From Mastigamoeba balamuthi (Eukaryota; Evosea; Mastigamoebida; Mastigamoebidae), in assembly GCA_902651635.1 (NCBI GenBank), contig CACRSC010000086.1:8108-72107 (forward strand): a stretch of DNA of 64,000 bases, in the 5' to 3' direction. The notes under the pieces were generated by a model that did not search any database, was not told where the DNA came from, and was given only the letters and a program-made list of their open reading frames with translations. This document shows, piece after piece, positions 1 through 11,065 of this stretch. Every line of letters starts with the position of its first letter. Within the stretch, counting starts at the first letter, position 1. The position numbers and the translations under genes are program-made.

Positions 1-2185
1 TGCCCTGGGGGGGTCCTGGGCCGGGCAAAGACGGCGGCGGGGGCTGCCGCGCGCTGGGCTGCGGGCAGCGCGTGCTGCTGCACGTACGACCTCAGCGAGG
101 GCGCGATCCTCGAGCGGCTCCGCGAGGTGTCCGACGTGGCCGCGACGGCCCGCTGGGGCAGCGCCGTCATGGGGGCGGCGCAGCTGCCGCCGTAGACGGC
201 GGGGGTCGCGGGGACGGGCATGATGCTCTTCCTGCGCGGTATGCCCGACCTCCTCTCGGCCGCCGCCGCTGCGGCCGTGGCGGGGCGCGGGAGCCGCGGG
301 GGCGGCGCCATCGAGGAGGTGCTGTCGTCGAGCATGGCCGAGCGCGTGCAGTCGATCGACATGTTGACCGCGTCGGCGGCAGCCGCCGAGGCCGAGGCAG
401 AGGAGGAGGAGGAGGCTGCGGCAGCTGCGGCGGCGGCCCTGTTCTCCTTGTCCCTGTCGGAGCGGGCGCGCTCGCGGGCCTCTGCGAGGAGCTGGGCGAG
501 GGCGAGGTAGAGCCTGCGGCCGCCGCAGGGGACGGCGCAGTTGCGGGCGAACTCGGGCTCGGTCATGGTGCAGAGGCGCTTGCCCGACATGGGGGTGAAG
601 ACCCACTCGTGGGGCTTGGCGGGGGGCCCGAGGATCGAGTGGGCCCAGGCCGAGACCTCCTTCTTGGACCAGTAGTGGGGGTCGAGGGGGTCGACGCCGG
701 CCGAGGGGGCGCCCTTCTCCTTGATGCGGTTGGCGAACCAGCAGGTGTTGAGCGAGTGGTTGGCGTCGGCGGCGAGGGGGCTGAGCGTGACGATGATGAC
801 GGTGCCCACGTCGGCGCGCGTGAAGCAGTCCTTGAGGAAGAGCGTGAGCCTGCTGCCGCGGAAGGGCACGTGGACGGTGCTGTTGCGCATCTCGAGCACG
901 CGGCTGCGGATGCACTCCTTGAGCACCATCAGGCTCTTGTTGATGGCGATCGTCTCCTTGGTCCGCTCCTGGTCGTGGTGCACCGTGTCCCCCGCCCGCT
1001 CGCTGCCCGCCAGGTCGATCAGGCTCAGCTTCCCGCACATCCGCGGCGGCGTCCCCGGGGCCTCGCCGTAGTAGGGGCCCCCCTCCTGCTGCTGCAGCTG
1101 CTGCAGCGTGATCTGGCACACGGCGTGCGTCCGCGACGACGCCTCGTTCTTGAACGTCGCCCGCGTGCACCGCTGCTCCGACCCCACCCGGATCCACTCG
1201 AGCAGCTCCCCCGCTGCCCCCAAGGCGCTTCAGTTGGTGTGTGCGTGCGTGCGTGCGTGTTGCTGTGCTGCTGTGCTGCTGTGCTACTGTGCAGTGCTGT
1301 GTTCACTGTGATGGCAGAGTGGTAAAAAGAGGGGGGTGGGCCACACGCACCGCTGCCGACCTGCTCGGAGCGGAGGTGCTGGACGTGGATGTCGCCGCGC
1401 TCGTCCTCGCGGATGAAGATCTCAGTGCGGTCGTGGAGGAGGTCGAAGCAGCGGTCGCCGGCGATCTCGAAGAAGCTGACGTGGACCGAGCGGAGCGCCC
1501 GCAGGCCCTGCTGCTCGAGCATGTCGAAGACGTCCTCGCTGACGTGCTCCTCGATGCCCGTGATGGTGTAGGTCTTGCCGCTGCCCGTCTGCCCTGCACA
1601 GCAGCTGTCAGCAGGGGTGGAGGGAGGGGTGACTGGCGCTGGGGCTGGCTGGGGCTGGCTGGGGCTGCTGCGCACCGTAGGCGAAGCAGGTGCCGATGCC
1701 GCCGGCGACGACGCTGCGGGTGAGGGGCCGGACGACGGCGTTGTAGATGTCGGTGGTGTCCGACTCCTCGCCAAAGGTGTGGTCGAGCACAAACTCGCTG
1801 TGCTCCACCGTCTGCGTCGTGTCCAGCCGCAGCTTGGCCTCGTGCACCGTCACCTTGGGGTTGCAGCACGTCACGCTGTCCACCCCCTCCAGGCTCTCTC
1901 CCTGCTGTGCTGCCCCTGCCCGCTCCTGCTCAAACAGCGGCCGCTTGCGCGCGCACACCACAATGCCCCGCCCGCTCTCCTCCGCGTGCGCCTCCCGCTG
2001 CCCCGCGTTCCGCGCCCGGTGCTCCGCGATCAGCCGCTGCACCACCTCGCCTGCGTGTGTGCGCGTGTGTGTTGTGAGAGAGCCTGCGGGACACAGGGAG
2101 GGCGCCGCCCGCGCGCGCAACGGCGGAGGGGCAGAGGTGCAGGGGCAGGGCAGGGCCGCGCGCGGGGCGCACAGTTCTGTGGCAT
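1..2185 (-). CDS. Kinesin-13-type motor with C-terminal SAM-like domain (partial)
   Basis: Microtubule motor; the C-terminal end runs off the left edge. A 13-nt first coding exon (ATG at 2185, MPQN...) joins across an intron at 2172-2053. Further introns lie at 1675-1594 and 1350-1214, all with GTGCGY donors. The motor shows VVCARKRPL, the P-loop GQTGSGKTYT (split by an intron), NEASSRTHAV (switch I) and DLAGSER (switch II). NKSLMVLKECIR and VPFRGSRLTLFLKD are wording typical of kinesin-13, whose known role is depolymerising microtubule ends in the spindle. Below about 690 the stretch HYWSKKEVSAWAHS, then EWVFTPMSGKRL, resembles a SAM/pointed domain, followed by an Ala/Ser/Arg-rich tail. Odd: the motor begins only about 30 residues from the start, whereas animal kinesin-13s have a long N-terminal neck. 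Family call firm; SAM call moderate. Confidence 0.85.
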
Positions 2186-2337
2186 CGAGTGGTGTTGCCG
2201 GGGGCTCTCCTCCTGCTGCTGGTGATGCCGGTGCCGCTGCTGGTGGTGATGGTGGTGGTGGTGTGGCCTGTGGCGATGGCGATAGCGGTGGGACAGAGGC
2301 ACTAAGCAATGCGGGTGCCTGTGTGAAAATACACATA

Positions 2338-2351
2338 TTTTGGCGCCAAAA
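2338..2351. promoter_or_regulatory. E2F-type palindrome TTTTGGCGCCAAAA
   Basis: A perfect 14-bp palindrome about 150 bp upstream of the kinesin-13 start codon. It matches the paired E2F/DP consensus TTTSSCGC in both orientations and stands out in GC-rich surroundings. E2F control of a mitotic kinesin would make sense, but binding is inference. Confidence 0.5.
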
Positions 2352-2789
2352 CAGACATCTCCCAGACGTGCGGGGTCTTTTTCAACGCCCTGATTCAGTG
2401 CCCCAGCGGCCGATGCCCCCCCAGTGAGAGGGGGCGCCACCAGCCAGGAACCACCTCCGCACCAGCAGCAGCAGCAGCAGCGGGGAGCGCCACACCCCAG
2501 AGGCCAGAGGCAGGGAGGGGCAACGCAATGGGCACACGCGCACACAACACTGTCTGACCTCGTCTCTGTATCTGTTGTGTCTTGGCTTGGCCTTGTCTGT
2601 GTCCCCTGTGGTGCCCCCTCTGCCCACCCCCTGTCCTCGCTGCCTGCTCAGAGGCGCCTGCGCTCCTGCGCTCTCTGTCAGAGGCGCAGCGCAGCGTGCC
2701 AGGCCCCCCGCTAGATGCGAGGGCAGGGACATGCGGAGCACAGCACAGCAGCGAGGGACGTGTGTGTGGGAGCGGCAGTGGGGAGGCGC

Positions 2790-3562
2790 TCACTCCTCGG
2801 GGGCGCTGTTGTCGAGGGCGAGGGAGAGGGGTGTCCTGAGGGGGAGCACCAGCTGGAAGGCGTCGGCCCCGTCTGCCGCGTGTGCGCGTGAGCAGAGCAG
2901 AGATGGATGGGGAGAGAGAGAGAGAGAGGAGCGCAACTGAGGTAGTAGCGGACGAGGCGCTTGGAGCGGACAAAGCCGAGGCTGCCGTAGAGGGCGAGGG
3001 CGGCGGCGTTGCTGCACTCGGTCTCGAGGACGACCTCGTCGGCGTCGGGGAGCATGGCGTCGAGGGCCTCTGCGACGAGGTCCGAGCCCAGGCCCCGCTT
3101 GCGCCAGTCTGCGCGGACGGCGAGCATGGCGATGTAGCCGCGGAGGGCGCCGCTGCGGTGCCTGTCGAGCTTGCAGACGACGGCGCCCACGGCCTCCCCC
3201 GTGGCCCTGTCGCGCGCCAGCCACGCCAGCTGCGGCCACCCGTCCACAAAGTACCGGTACGTGTACACGCTGTACGGCTCGCTCAGGTCCGCCTCCATCA
3301 GCCCCACGATCTCCCGCAGCTGCCCCGCGCTCGCCCCCGTGTACCCTTCCACCGCGTAGCCCCGCCCCGCCCGCCTCTGCTCCCGCTCCGCCGCCCGCCG
3401 CTCCCGCGCCTCCGCCGCTGCCGCCGCTGCCTCTGCCGCCGCTGCCTCTGCCACCGCCTCGTCGTGCTCCTGGGCGGGGGGCTCCTGGGAGGCGGCGGCA
3501 GCAGGGGCGCCGGCGCTGGTGCCCTCTGGCTGCTGCTGCTGGTGGTCGCGCTCAGACGACAT
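2790..3562 (-). CDS. NAA30: N-alpha-acetyltransferase, NAA30/MAK3-like (NatC catalytic subunit)
   Basis: GNAT-family enzyme; NAA30 acetylates the N-terminal Met of nascent chains in the NatC complex. Exon 1 is 3562-2938, the intron 2937-2873 (GTTGCG...GCAG), exon 2 2872-2790. The first about 65 residues are Gln/Ala/Glu-rich and low complexity. The acetyltransferase core follows: [16 protein letters not shown], then [16 protein letters not shown] (acetyl-CoA loop R-x-x-G-x-G), [18 protein letters not shown] and, across the splice, RYYLNGADAFQL, which closely matches the MAK3 C-terminus. The splice choice is fixed by that match. A GATAT-type box lies 26-38 bp upstream of the ATG. Confidence 0.88.
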
Positions 3563-3587
3563 TGGGCCCCAACGCGGCGGCGCTGCT

Positions 3588-3600
3588 CAATAATATCTGG
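3588..3600 (-). promoter_or_regulatory. GATAT promoter box of the NAA30-like gene
   Basis: CCAGATATTATTG on the minus strand, 26-38 bp upstream of the ATG. It is one of at least six similar boxes placed near start codons in this window. Function is inferred from position and recurrence only. Confidence 0.45.
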
Positions 3601-3900
3601 TACCCCAAATCTAGACAACACCAGAGAGCAACGACAGCACGCGTGGCGGCACAGCAGCAGCAACACCGCAACACAGGCGCTATGGCACAGGGCCTGCGCT
3701 GAGTGGGGTCCACGAAAGCTGGAACCCAGCAAAGCAGCAGAGCAAGCGATGCGACAGGCAGAGGAGACAAGGAGACAAGGAGACGAGACGAGGGAGCAAA
3801 GGGCCCGAGGGGCGCAGGGCTTGAGTTCAATCAGAGCAGCGAGGCCTGCGGCTCAGGCGCTGGGGGGTGAGGGGGAGACAGAGGGAGAGAGGGAGCTCGC

Positions 3901-4693
3901 TCAGAGCTTGTTGAACGAGGCAATGTCCATCGACTGGACGTAGTCGGTGATGCCGGTGATGCGCTCCTCGAGCTCGTCGGTCGAGACGAGCTCGTCGAGG
4001 ACGACGCAGCCGATCTGCAGCTTCTTGATGCCGTAGCCGATGGGCACCAGCTTGCTCGTGCCCCACAGCAGCCCCGGCATCTCGATCTTGCGCACCTCGG
4101 CCTCCATCTTGTCCAGCGGCGTCTCGTCGTCCCACGGCTTCACGTCGATGATGATCGACGACTTGGCCTCGGCGCGCTTCTTGGCCTCGGCCGCTGCCCG
4201 CTCCTCCTCGGCCTTCTTCAGCGCCGCGGCCTCCTCGGGCGACGCGTCGGCGAAGGGGTCAAAGTCGTCCTGTCACATCGCAGCGCAGCAAGCAGTTGAG
4301 TCGACGTGCCACGTGCCACATCAATCGAATCGGGGGGAATCGGGGGTTGGCGCTAATTACGTCATCGGGGATCTGCTCCTCCTCGGCGGCGGCCGCGGGC
4401 TCAGCGGCGGCGGCGGGGGCGGCAGCAGCGGCGGCGGGGGCCTCGGGGAGCTTGACGCCGGCGGCGAGGGCGGCGTTCCAGAGGAAGCAGGGGGCGTCGG
4501 GGAAGGCGGCGCGCTCGGCGGGGGAGTAGGAGGCGATCTGGCGCCACCAGCGGGCGAGGGCGGCGCAGCACGTGGGCTCGGCAGGGAAGCGCTCAAAGAC
4601 GGCGAGGTCGGCCTTGCTGGGCGCGTGGCCGCAGACGTAGCTGTGGTCCTCGAGGTAGGCGCTGAACTCCTTGAGCGTCTGGCAGCACGACAT
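3901..4693 (-). CDS. eEF1B: Translation elongation factor eEF1B (alpha/beta type, GEF subunit)
   Basis: Guanine-nucleotide exchange factor that recharges eEF1A with GTP. Exon 1 (4693-4361) encodes a GST-C-like N-terminal domain ([31 protein letters not shown]) and an Ala/Glu linker. The intron is 4360-4270 with donor GTAATT. Exon 2 (4269-3901) gives [16 protein letters not shown], the acidic CAGF-type segment, a Lys/Ala helix and the catalytic domain: [52 protein letters not shown] and the terminal [11 protein letters not shown]. The C-terminus ends as in the family. The first Met starts the conserved domain. Confidence 0.95.
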
Positions 4694-5460
4694 GGCGGGG
4701 CTCGGGTGGGGGTTAGGGGGCGCGGGTATCGTCCTCTGCTAGAAGGGAAAAAAAGAAGAAGGCAGCCCCGCGCACGCAGCCCCGATGACGCAGTCCGCAC
4801 GTCATCTCCCTCCTGACGCGCCCCTTGGCCCCCCAACCGTCACTCTCCCCCCTCCTCTCCCTCTCCCCCTCCGCTGCTCTCGCGCGCCCTCCCCTGCGCC
4901 GTGCGGGGCGGGGGCTCCCAGACACCGCACAAGCCATGGGCGGGTGAGAGGGTGGGGGCACGCGCGTGGCAGAGGCCACCACGAGAAGAGAGGAGAGGGA
5001 CCCTGTGGAGAGAGCAGCAGCAGCAGCGAAACAAAGCAGAGCCTGCGGCGGCACCGGCGGACACCCCGCGGGCTACAGCGGCGGCGGCGAGCACACACCC
5101 CCGCAGCCCCCAGGGCCACCGGGGGCAGCGCAGCACAGGGGCAGGGGCAGCGGCCAGAGAGCGACACGACAGCAGACAGCAGGGCGCAGAGAACAACGAC
5201 ACGTCACAATGCCACGCAGCACGCATTGTCACGTCACACAACGACACAACGGCGTGGGCACAGGCACAGGCCACACGCGCCACACGCAGCGGCTGCACAG
5301 TCGCAGAGGGCCAAGAACTCAGAGACACCGCAGAGGCGGTGGGGAGGGCGCGGGACAGGGGCTGGCTGGCTGGCAGGGCAGGTCAATTGAACGACCAAGG
5401 GGGGCGTGTCCCCTTGTTTTGTTGATTTCTTCAATTAATATCGTGGGGGCTGCGCTCTCG
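4694..5460. other. Intergenic spacer between eEF1B and the RCC1-HECT gene
   Basis: About 770 bp of GC-rich DNA upstream of both divergent genes. It has pyrimidine-rich runs near 4830-4880 and a stretch rich in CACGTCACA-type words near 5190-5290. An AT-rich patch, TCAATTAATATCGTGGG, lies at about 5430-5446. No convincing gene; long reading frames here are low-complexity and compositionally driven. Confidence 0.6.
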
Positions 5461-5931
5461 CAATCTATCGTCCAGCGCGGTGCAGCACAGCGCACAGCGC
5501 CACATGCAACAGCAGGAGGAGGAGCCGGCGCAGCAGCGACCGGAGCAAGAGGCGGAGGGCAGGGCCCCTGTGTACGCGTGCGGGAGCGCGGCGTACGGGC
5601 AGGTGGGACGCGGGGGCGGCGCAGAGGGGCCAGAGGGGTCAGAGGGGTCAGAGGGGGCGCTGGTGCAGGAGCCCCGCCCCCCTGCCCCTCCAGCCNCAAT
5701 CTATCGTCCAGCGCGGTGCAGCACAGCGCACAGCGCCACATGCAACAGCAGCAGGAGGAGCCGGCGCAGCAGCGACCGGAGCAAGAGGCGGAGGGCAGGG
5801 CCCCTGTGTACGCGTGCGGGAGCGCGGCGTACGGGCAGGTGGGACGCGGGGGCGGCGCAGAGGGGCCAGAGGGGTCAGAGGGGTCAGAGGGGGCGCTGGT
5901 GCAGGAGCCCCGCCCCCTGCCCCTCCAGCCC
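5461..5931 (+). repeat. Pseudo-tandem duplication at an assembly join (N at 5696)
   Basis: 5461-5695 and 5697-5931 are almost identical (one clear substitution and a C-run length change) and are separated by a single N. The same arrangement recurs at 35745. The simplest reading is two contig ends that overlap but were abutted, so only one copy is real. Both copies carry the 5' end and first RCC1 blade of the gene that follows. Confidence 0.8.
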
Positions 5932-8900
5932 CCCCGCTGCTCCACCAGCAGCAGCAGCAGCGAGGCACGAGGGCACCCAGGGGCCAGCAGGGGCAGCAGC
6001 GCTGACACACACGGGGGGCAGCAGGCGGGGGAGGGGAACGGGGCAGTGGCGGGCGTGGCGGCGGGCGACAGGCACACAGCGGTGCTGACGGGCAGCGGGG
6101 AGCTCCTCACCCTCGGCGACAACGAGTGCGCCACAGCACACAGCACACAGCACACACGCACAGGGCACTGACCGCGGCCCTCTCGCCACAGGAGCGGCCA
6201 GCTGGGGAGGCCCACCCCGTCTGCCGGGGCTGACGAGGTCCCCGACAGCGAGAGCGCACCCGAGAGAGGCCTCCCTGCCGCTGCCGCTGCCGCTGCGCCG
6301 GGGCTCGTGGTGGCGCTCGACTCGCTCAGCATCGCCCACGTGTCGTGCGGCCAGTCCCACACGGTCTGCGTCACGGGCACCGGCGACGTCTACGCGTGGG
6401 CACGCCTCTACCCCACTGCACAGAGCACCGAGCACCGAGCACTGACACACGCACGGCACCGCGCAGGGGGACAACAGCCAGGGCCAGCTGGGCATCGTGC
6501 GCTCAACACCCCTCCTCCCCCCGCCCCCAGGCCCTCAGCGCGCGCACAGGGCGAGCAGGGAGCGGCGCAGGGGCGCCCCAGGCTGCTGCGGCCCCTCCGC
6601 GACAAGCACGTCTGCATGGTTGCCTGCGGCTCTGCCCACACGCTGGCCCTCAGCTGTGCCGCCCCCCCCCCCCGCTCACACGTGCCCTTTGACGCTGCGC
6701 TGCGCTGCAGACGAGGGCCAGTGCTTCTCCTGGGGCGACGCCTCCCAGGGGCAGCTGGGCCGCGCCCTGCCCTCGCCAGAGGCCTGCGCCACGCCCGCCC
6801 CCGTGGAGGGCCTGGCAGACGTGCCCGTGGCCGCCCTCTGCACGGGCTACAACCACTGCTTCGCCCTGACAGCCTCCTCCCTCGTCTACTGCTGGGGCGC
6901 CAACAAGGTCCCCTGCCCTGCCCTACCCCGGCGCTGCTGGGCCCCTGCTGACTGCCTCGTGCGCACGAGCAGCACGGGCAGCTGGGCCTGGGCTTCAGCA
7001 GCGACTGCTGTCCCCGCGCCACCATCAACAAGTACCTGCGGGGCAAGCGCATCGCCGACATGGCCTGCGGCGCCTACCACACTCTGGCGCTCTCGGGTAC
7101 CCTCAGTCGTCCAGTCGTCCTTCCTGGCCTGCTGCTGCTGCTCTGCTCACAGGCGCACACGCGCAGCGACGGGGACGCTGTACTCGTTCGGGGACGGCAC
7201 GCGGAAGCAGCTGGGCTGCGACGCCGCGCTGCTCGAGCAGCCGCGCCTCGTGGATGGCTTCGAGGGCATGTCGCTCGTCAGCATCGCCTGCGGGCGGGCG
7301 CACAGCGTCGCCGTGCGGCGGAAGGAGGGGGGCGCCACCGTCGCCTACACGTGGGGCAGCAACTTCTCGGGCCAGCTGGGCCACGGCGACACGCTGCCCC
7401 GCGCCACCCCCACCCCCATCCGCAGCGGCCTCCTGCCCCCCTCGCTCAGCAGCGCTGCCTGCGGCGCAGAGCACACGCTCTTCCTCTGCCGCAGCGGCAG
7501 CGGCAGCGGCAGCCCCGGCGCCAGCGAGGGCGCTGTGGGGCGCTCGTACCTGCGCACCACCTCGGCCGAGCGCGTGGCGCTGCTGGCGGGGCAGGGCGAC
7601 CGTGAGGCCCTGGCGCTCGAGGTGGACGGCGTGCTGTCGACGCCCGCGTGCGCCAACGGCAGCTTCCTGTCGGCGTCGATGGCGCACCTGACGGGGCCCT
7701 CGCACTCGGGCCTGGACCTCGACGCCGCCCTGGCCTTCTACACCGCCCTGCTGGCCCTGGGCGACCCGCGCCTGGCAGAGGTGCTGCAGGTGGCCATCCT
7801 CAAGGGGGCGCGCGCCCTGCAGGAGCGGCCCCCGGCGCTGTTTGAGACGCAGCGGGCGGTGCTGGTGCTGCTGCGGAGCCCCACGATGCTGCAGCTGCAC
7901 GAGCCCAGGAACCTCGCGGCCGCCGAGAGCGTCTTCAGCGCCGTGGCCAACAGCAAGGACCCGGAGCTGCGCGCCGCCATGACGGCGTGGCTCGCCGAGT
8001 GAGCGCAGACCCGGGGGGACGGCAGCGGCGCCTGCTGACCAGAGAGCCTCGCAGGGTGGGGAAGGAGCACTTTGTGCACTACCTCGAGGTCTGCCAGCGG
8101 TGCCTCAGCGCGCAGATCAAGCGCGACGCAGCGACAGCGGGGACGCCCATCGTACTGATGTCCATGCTCTGTGCGAGCGAACCCTCTCGCATACGCGCCC
8201 TGTGCTGATGGGTCCTCGGACGGACAGACGAAGCCAACGAGCAGCGGGGGCACGTGCCCTACACGGCGTTCTACAACAGAGAGGCGAGCGACAACCTGGA
8301 CGTGGGCAGCGAGCACAAGGCCTACCTCGCGTGCGGCGTCGGGAGGTAACACGGGGCGTGTCTCACAAGATCGGGGCACAGGCTGCAGGACCACGCGGTG
8401 TCGTTCCTTCTGAACCCCGTGGCCAAGAGCAACCTCTTCCAGTATGATGCCTTCCTCAGGGTACGCGAAGCTGAACGTGGCGCTTGTCTGTGCCTGACGC
8501 CTTGGGACACGCATTCATACAGCAACAGAGCCTGAGCCACGGGTCGGCGCTGATCTTCCTCGTCAGGAGGGAGTTCCTGATCGACGACACCCTGACTGCC
8601 ATCCTGCAGGTTCTCTGCTTGCTCTCTGGAGCCCATAGCGCACAAGAGCTGCTGACGCACCGCAACACGGACGACGGCTACAACAGGTGCAGCAGCCGCT
8701 GCTCTTCAAGAGGCCCGTCAAGGTCGTGTTCGAGGGCGAGCAGGCCATTGACGAGGGCGGTGTCCGCAAGGAGTTCTTCCAGCTGTGCATACGCAAGATC
8801 ATGGACCTGGACTACGGTGCCAACCCCCAAACCACGGATCCCGGGCTTCTCTGACAGCGGTGGCTGCAGGACTGTTCGAGTACCTTAAGGAGAGCGACTC

Positions 8901-10066
8901 GTACTGGTTCAACAAGAACTCGTTTGAGTCGAGCCTGCAGTACAAACTCATCGGGATCGTGAGCCACAGCGCCCTGCCCCCTGCCCCCCGCGTGCTCACA
9001 GCACGGCGCAGCTGATGGGGATGGCCATCTTCAACCGCATCACGCTGGACGTGAGGTTCTCGCGGCTGGTCTACGCCCTGCTGCTCGGGGAGCGGCCCTC
9101 GCTCAGCCACGTGAAGCATACATGGCCCGTACGACCCACACAGCACGAGGCGGCATCGCGTGCACAGAGGCCCACCGTGGCACACAACAGGTGGTGGGGA
9201 GGAGCCTGCAGCAGCTGCTCGACTACGACGGCGACAACATCGAGGAGGTCTTTGCCCTCACCTTCTCTGTCGAGGAAGACGTGAGCGCCGCTACTACCCA
9301 GCGCCAGGGATCAGGGCAGCACTCACGCTGTGTGGCAGCGGTGGGGCGAGCGCGTGGTCGTCGACCTCAAGCCCAACGGCAGGGAGATCAGCGTCACGGC
9401 GGCCAACAGACAGGGTGCGCCAGTGCCGCCACTGCCACCGCCCATCGCCGTGGCGCGTGCGCTGACGGCAGCAACGCAACACAGAGTTTGTGGAGCTGTA
9501 CGTGCGGTACCTGTGCTGCGACAGCGTCAGGGAGCACGTGGGGGCCTTTGCCGAGGGGTTCAAGATGGTGGCGGACACGCCGTTCCTGCACATGTTCCGC
9601 CCCGAGGAGCTGGAGAACCTCATCTGCGGGGAGCCCAGCGACGACATCGACATCGAGGCCCTCAGGAAGGCCACCGTCTACGAGGGCGCCTACCACGCCG
9701 AGCACCCCACCATCAAGTACGCACCGCACCGCACTGCACACCCTCGGCAAAGCCGATAGCCTCAAGGGCAACCCCGTGTCTCTGCCCTGCTGGCACCACA
9801 GGATGTTCTGGGAGGTGCTGGGGGGCTTCACGCCCGAGCAGAAGCGCAAGTTCCTGTTCTTCACGACGGCGTCGGACAGGATACCCGTGGGGGGCCTGCA
9901 GGCCATGCGCCTCATCGTGCAGCGGGCGGGGCCCGACACGGACCACCTGCCCACGGCCATGACGTGCTTCAACTGCCTGCTGCTGCCCGACTACAGCTCC
10001 AAGGAGAAGATGGCCAACCGCCTCGTCACCGCCATCCACAACTGCGAGGGCTTCGGCCTCCGCTGA
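5740..10066 (+). CDS. HERC-like E3 ubiquitin ligase (RCC1 repeats + HECT domain)
   Basis: Seven RCC1 blades are visible in order: VYACGSAAYGQVG, LLTLGDNESGQLGR, VYAWGDNSQGQLG, CFSWGDASQGQLGR, VYCWGANKHGQLGLG, LYSFGDGTRKQLG and AYTWGSNFSGQLGHG. A helical linker follows (about 7540-8000), then a multi-exon HECT domain: VKVVFEGEQAIDEGGVRKEF, YWFNKNSFESSLQYKLIGI, then LPTAMTCFNCLLLPDYSSKE. The catalytic Cys is codon 9965-9967, and the protein ends EGFGLR as HECT ligases do. Introns include 6126-6191, a GC-AG intron 6400-6466, and 6497-6549. The start is taken at the ATG of the second copy of the duplicated end (5740); an equivalent ATG lies at 5504. HERC-type proteins transfer ubiquitin from E2 through the HECT Cys. 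Substrates unknown. Confidence 0.9.
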
Positions 10067-10128
10067 TGGCCACTCCTCTGGGCGCCCAGGGGCCGAGCCA
10101 GCGCCTCTGCTCTGCTGCTCCCCTCTTG

Positions 10129-10135
10129 AATAAAA
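10129..10135 (+). terminator. Polyadenylation signal AATAAAA
   Basis: AATAAAA lies 63 bp after the stop codon of the RCC1-HECT gene in otherwise GC-rich sequence. The position suits a 3' UTR signal between convergent genes. Confidence 0.5.
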
Positions 10136-10277
10136 CCGAGGGCCGAGTGGCTGCGTGGCACCAGAGAGGCGGCCGTTGCTAGCGCACACGTGTTCTCACG
10201 TCTGCGTTTGTGCTGCTGCTTCCTTCAGCGGAGTGAAGCGACCGCCTTGCGTGCCCCTGGGGTGGGGGGAGAGACAG

Positions 10278-10685
10278 TCAATTGCTGTTGAGGGAGGCGC
10301 CCTTGGTCTCGATGGCCCTGGGCGTCTTTTCCTGCTCCTCTGTGGGCGGTGTCTCGATGGCCCTGAGCATCCCGTCCTGCTCCTCGGTGAGCTTGCCCAC
10401 GGCCAGAAGGCGGAACGTCTGGATGGCCAGTAGCACCTGGGGGTCTTGGGCCTGGAACGCCATGCGGCCGCCTGTGCGAGTGGGTGGCCCAGTTTTCTTC
10501 TTGGCGTGGACCAGAGCCGCCACAAAGGCAGCCACCTCGTAGCCCTCGAGGCGCTGCACGTTCCCGTAGCAATCACGGCGCCCCAGCACCGCCGCGACCA
10601 GGTTGCTGCAGCAGCGAGGGCCGCCCGCACTGAAGACGCAGTTGTTCAGCTCCGCAAAGTCGAGAACAGTCCTCTGGCCTGCCAT
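10278..10685 (-). CDS. Unknown protein, 135 residues, single exon
   Basis: An uninterrupted frame from ATG at 10685 (MAGQRTVLDFAELNNCVFSA) to 10278. I do not recognise the family. The N-terminal half looks folded (DFAELNNCVF, NLVAAVLGRRDCYGNVQRLE, EVAAFVAALVHAKKK). The C-terminal third contains an imperfect internal repeat, AIETPPTEEQEKTPRAIETK. It is convergent with the RCC1-HECT gene. Upstream in-frame codons exist, but this Met is the first that gives a plausible globular start. The frame shows normal high-GC codon use, which argues against a chance reading frame. Confidence 0.5.
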   Translation of the reverse strand: MAGQRTVLDFAELNNCVFSAGGPRCCSNLVAAVLGRRDCYGNVQRLEGYEVAAFVAALVHAKKKTGPPTRTGGRMAFQAQDPQVLLAIQTFRLLAVGKLTEEQDGMLRAIETPPTEEQEKTPRAIETKGASLNSN

Positions 10686-11065
10686 CCAACCGCACCACAC
10701 CGCAATACAACACACTAAACACTGACGTCACAACACAACAAATAATGCGCGGTGCAGACATGTCCGCAATTTGCGGTGGCTCAGGCCAAAAAACAACTTA
10801 CGCAGGCGAAGACGCGCCAACATGGTTTCCGGCTCACAGAGCTTTTAGGTGAGCCCGACACTCATTCGTTAGTGCACCATCTAGCTTGATGGCGACGTCT
10901 GAGCCTGCCTTCCTGGAGACGCAGGAGATAGCCAATAATCCGTGCACCACTAGTGTGTAGGGCGTAACCACGACAACAACACCGGCGCACAACACCCGAC
11001 AACACAAGGGCCACTCTTGTAATTGCGCAGCAGTGTGCACCAAATCGGCCAGCCAGTCGGGGCGC
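10686..11065. other. Intergenic stretch, no clear gene
   Basis: About 380 bp, less GC-rich than its flanks (AACACAACAAATAATGCGC near 10733). On the minus strand a frame to 10834 continues past the SAP-gene stop. An alternative last exon of the SAP gene after a GTGCGC donor (about 11088) is possible but unsupported by homology. No RNA gene seen. Confidence 0.4.

Noticed and set aside
5461-5931. Tandem duplication of the first RCC1 blade
   Set aside because: A single N separates near-identical copies and the same layout recurs at 35745; an assembly overlap explains both.
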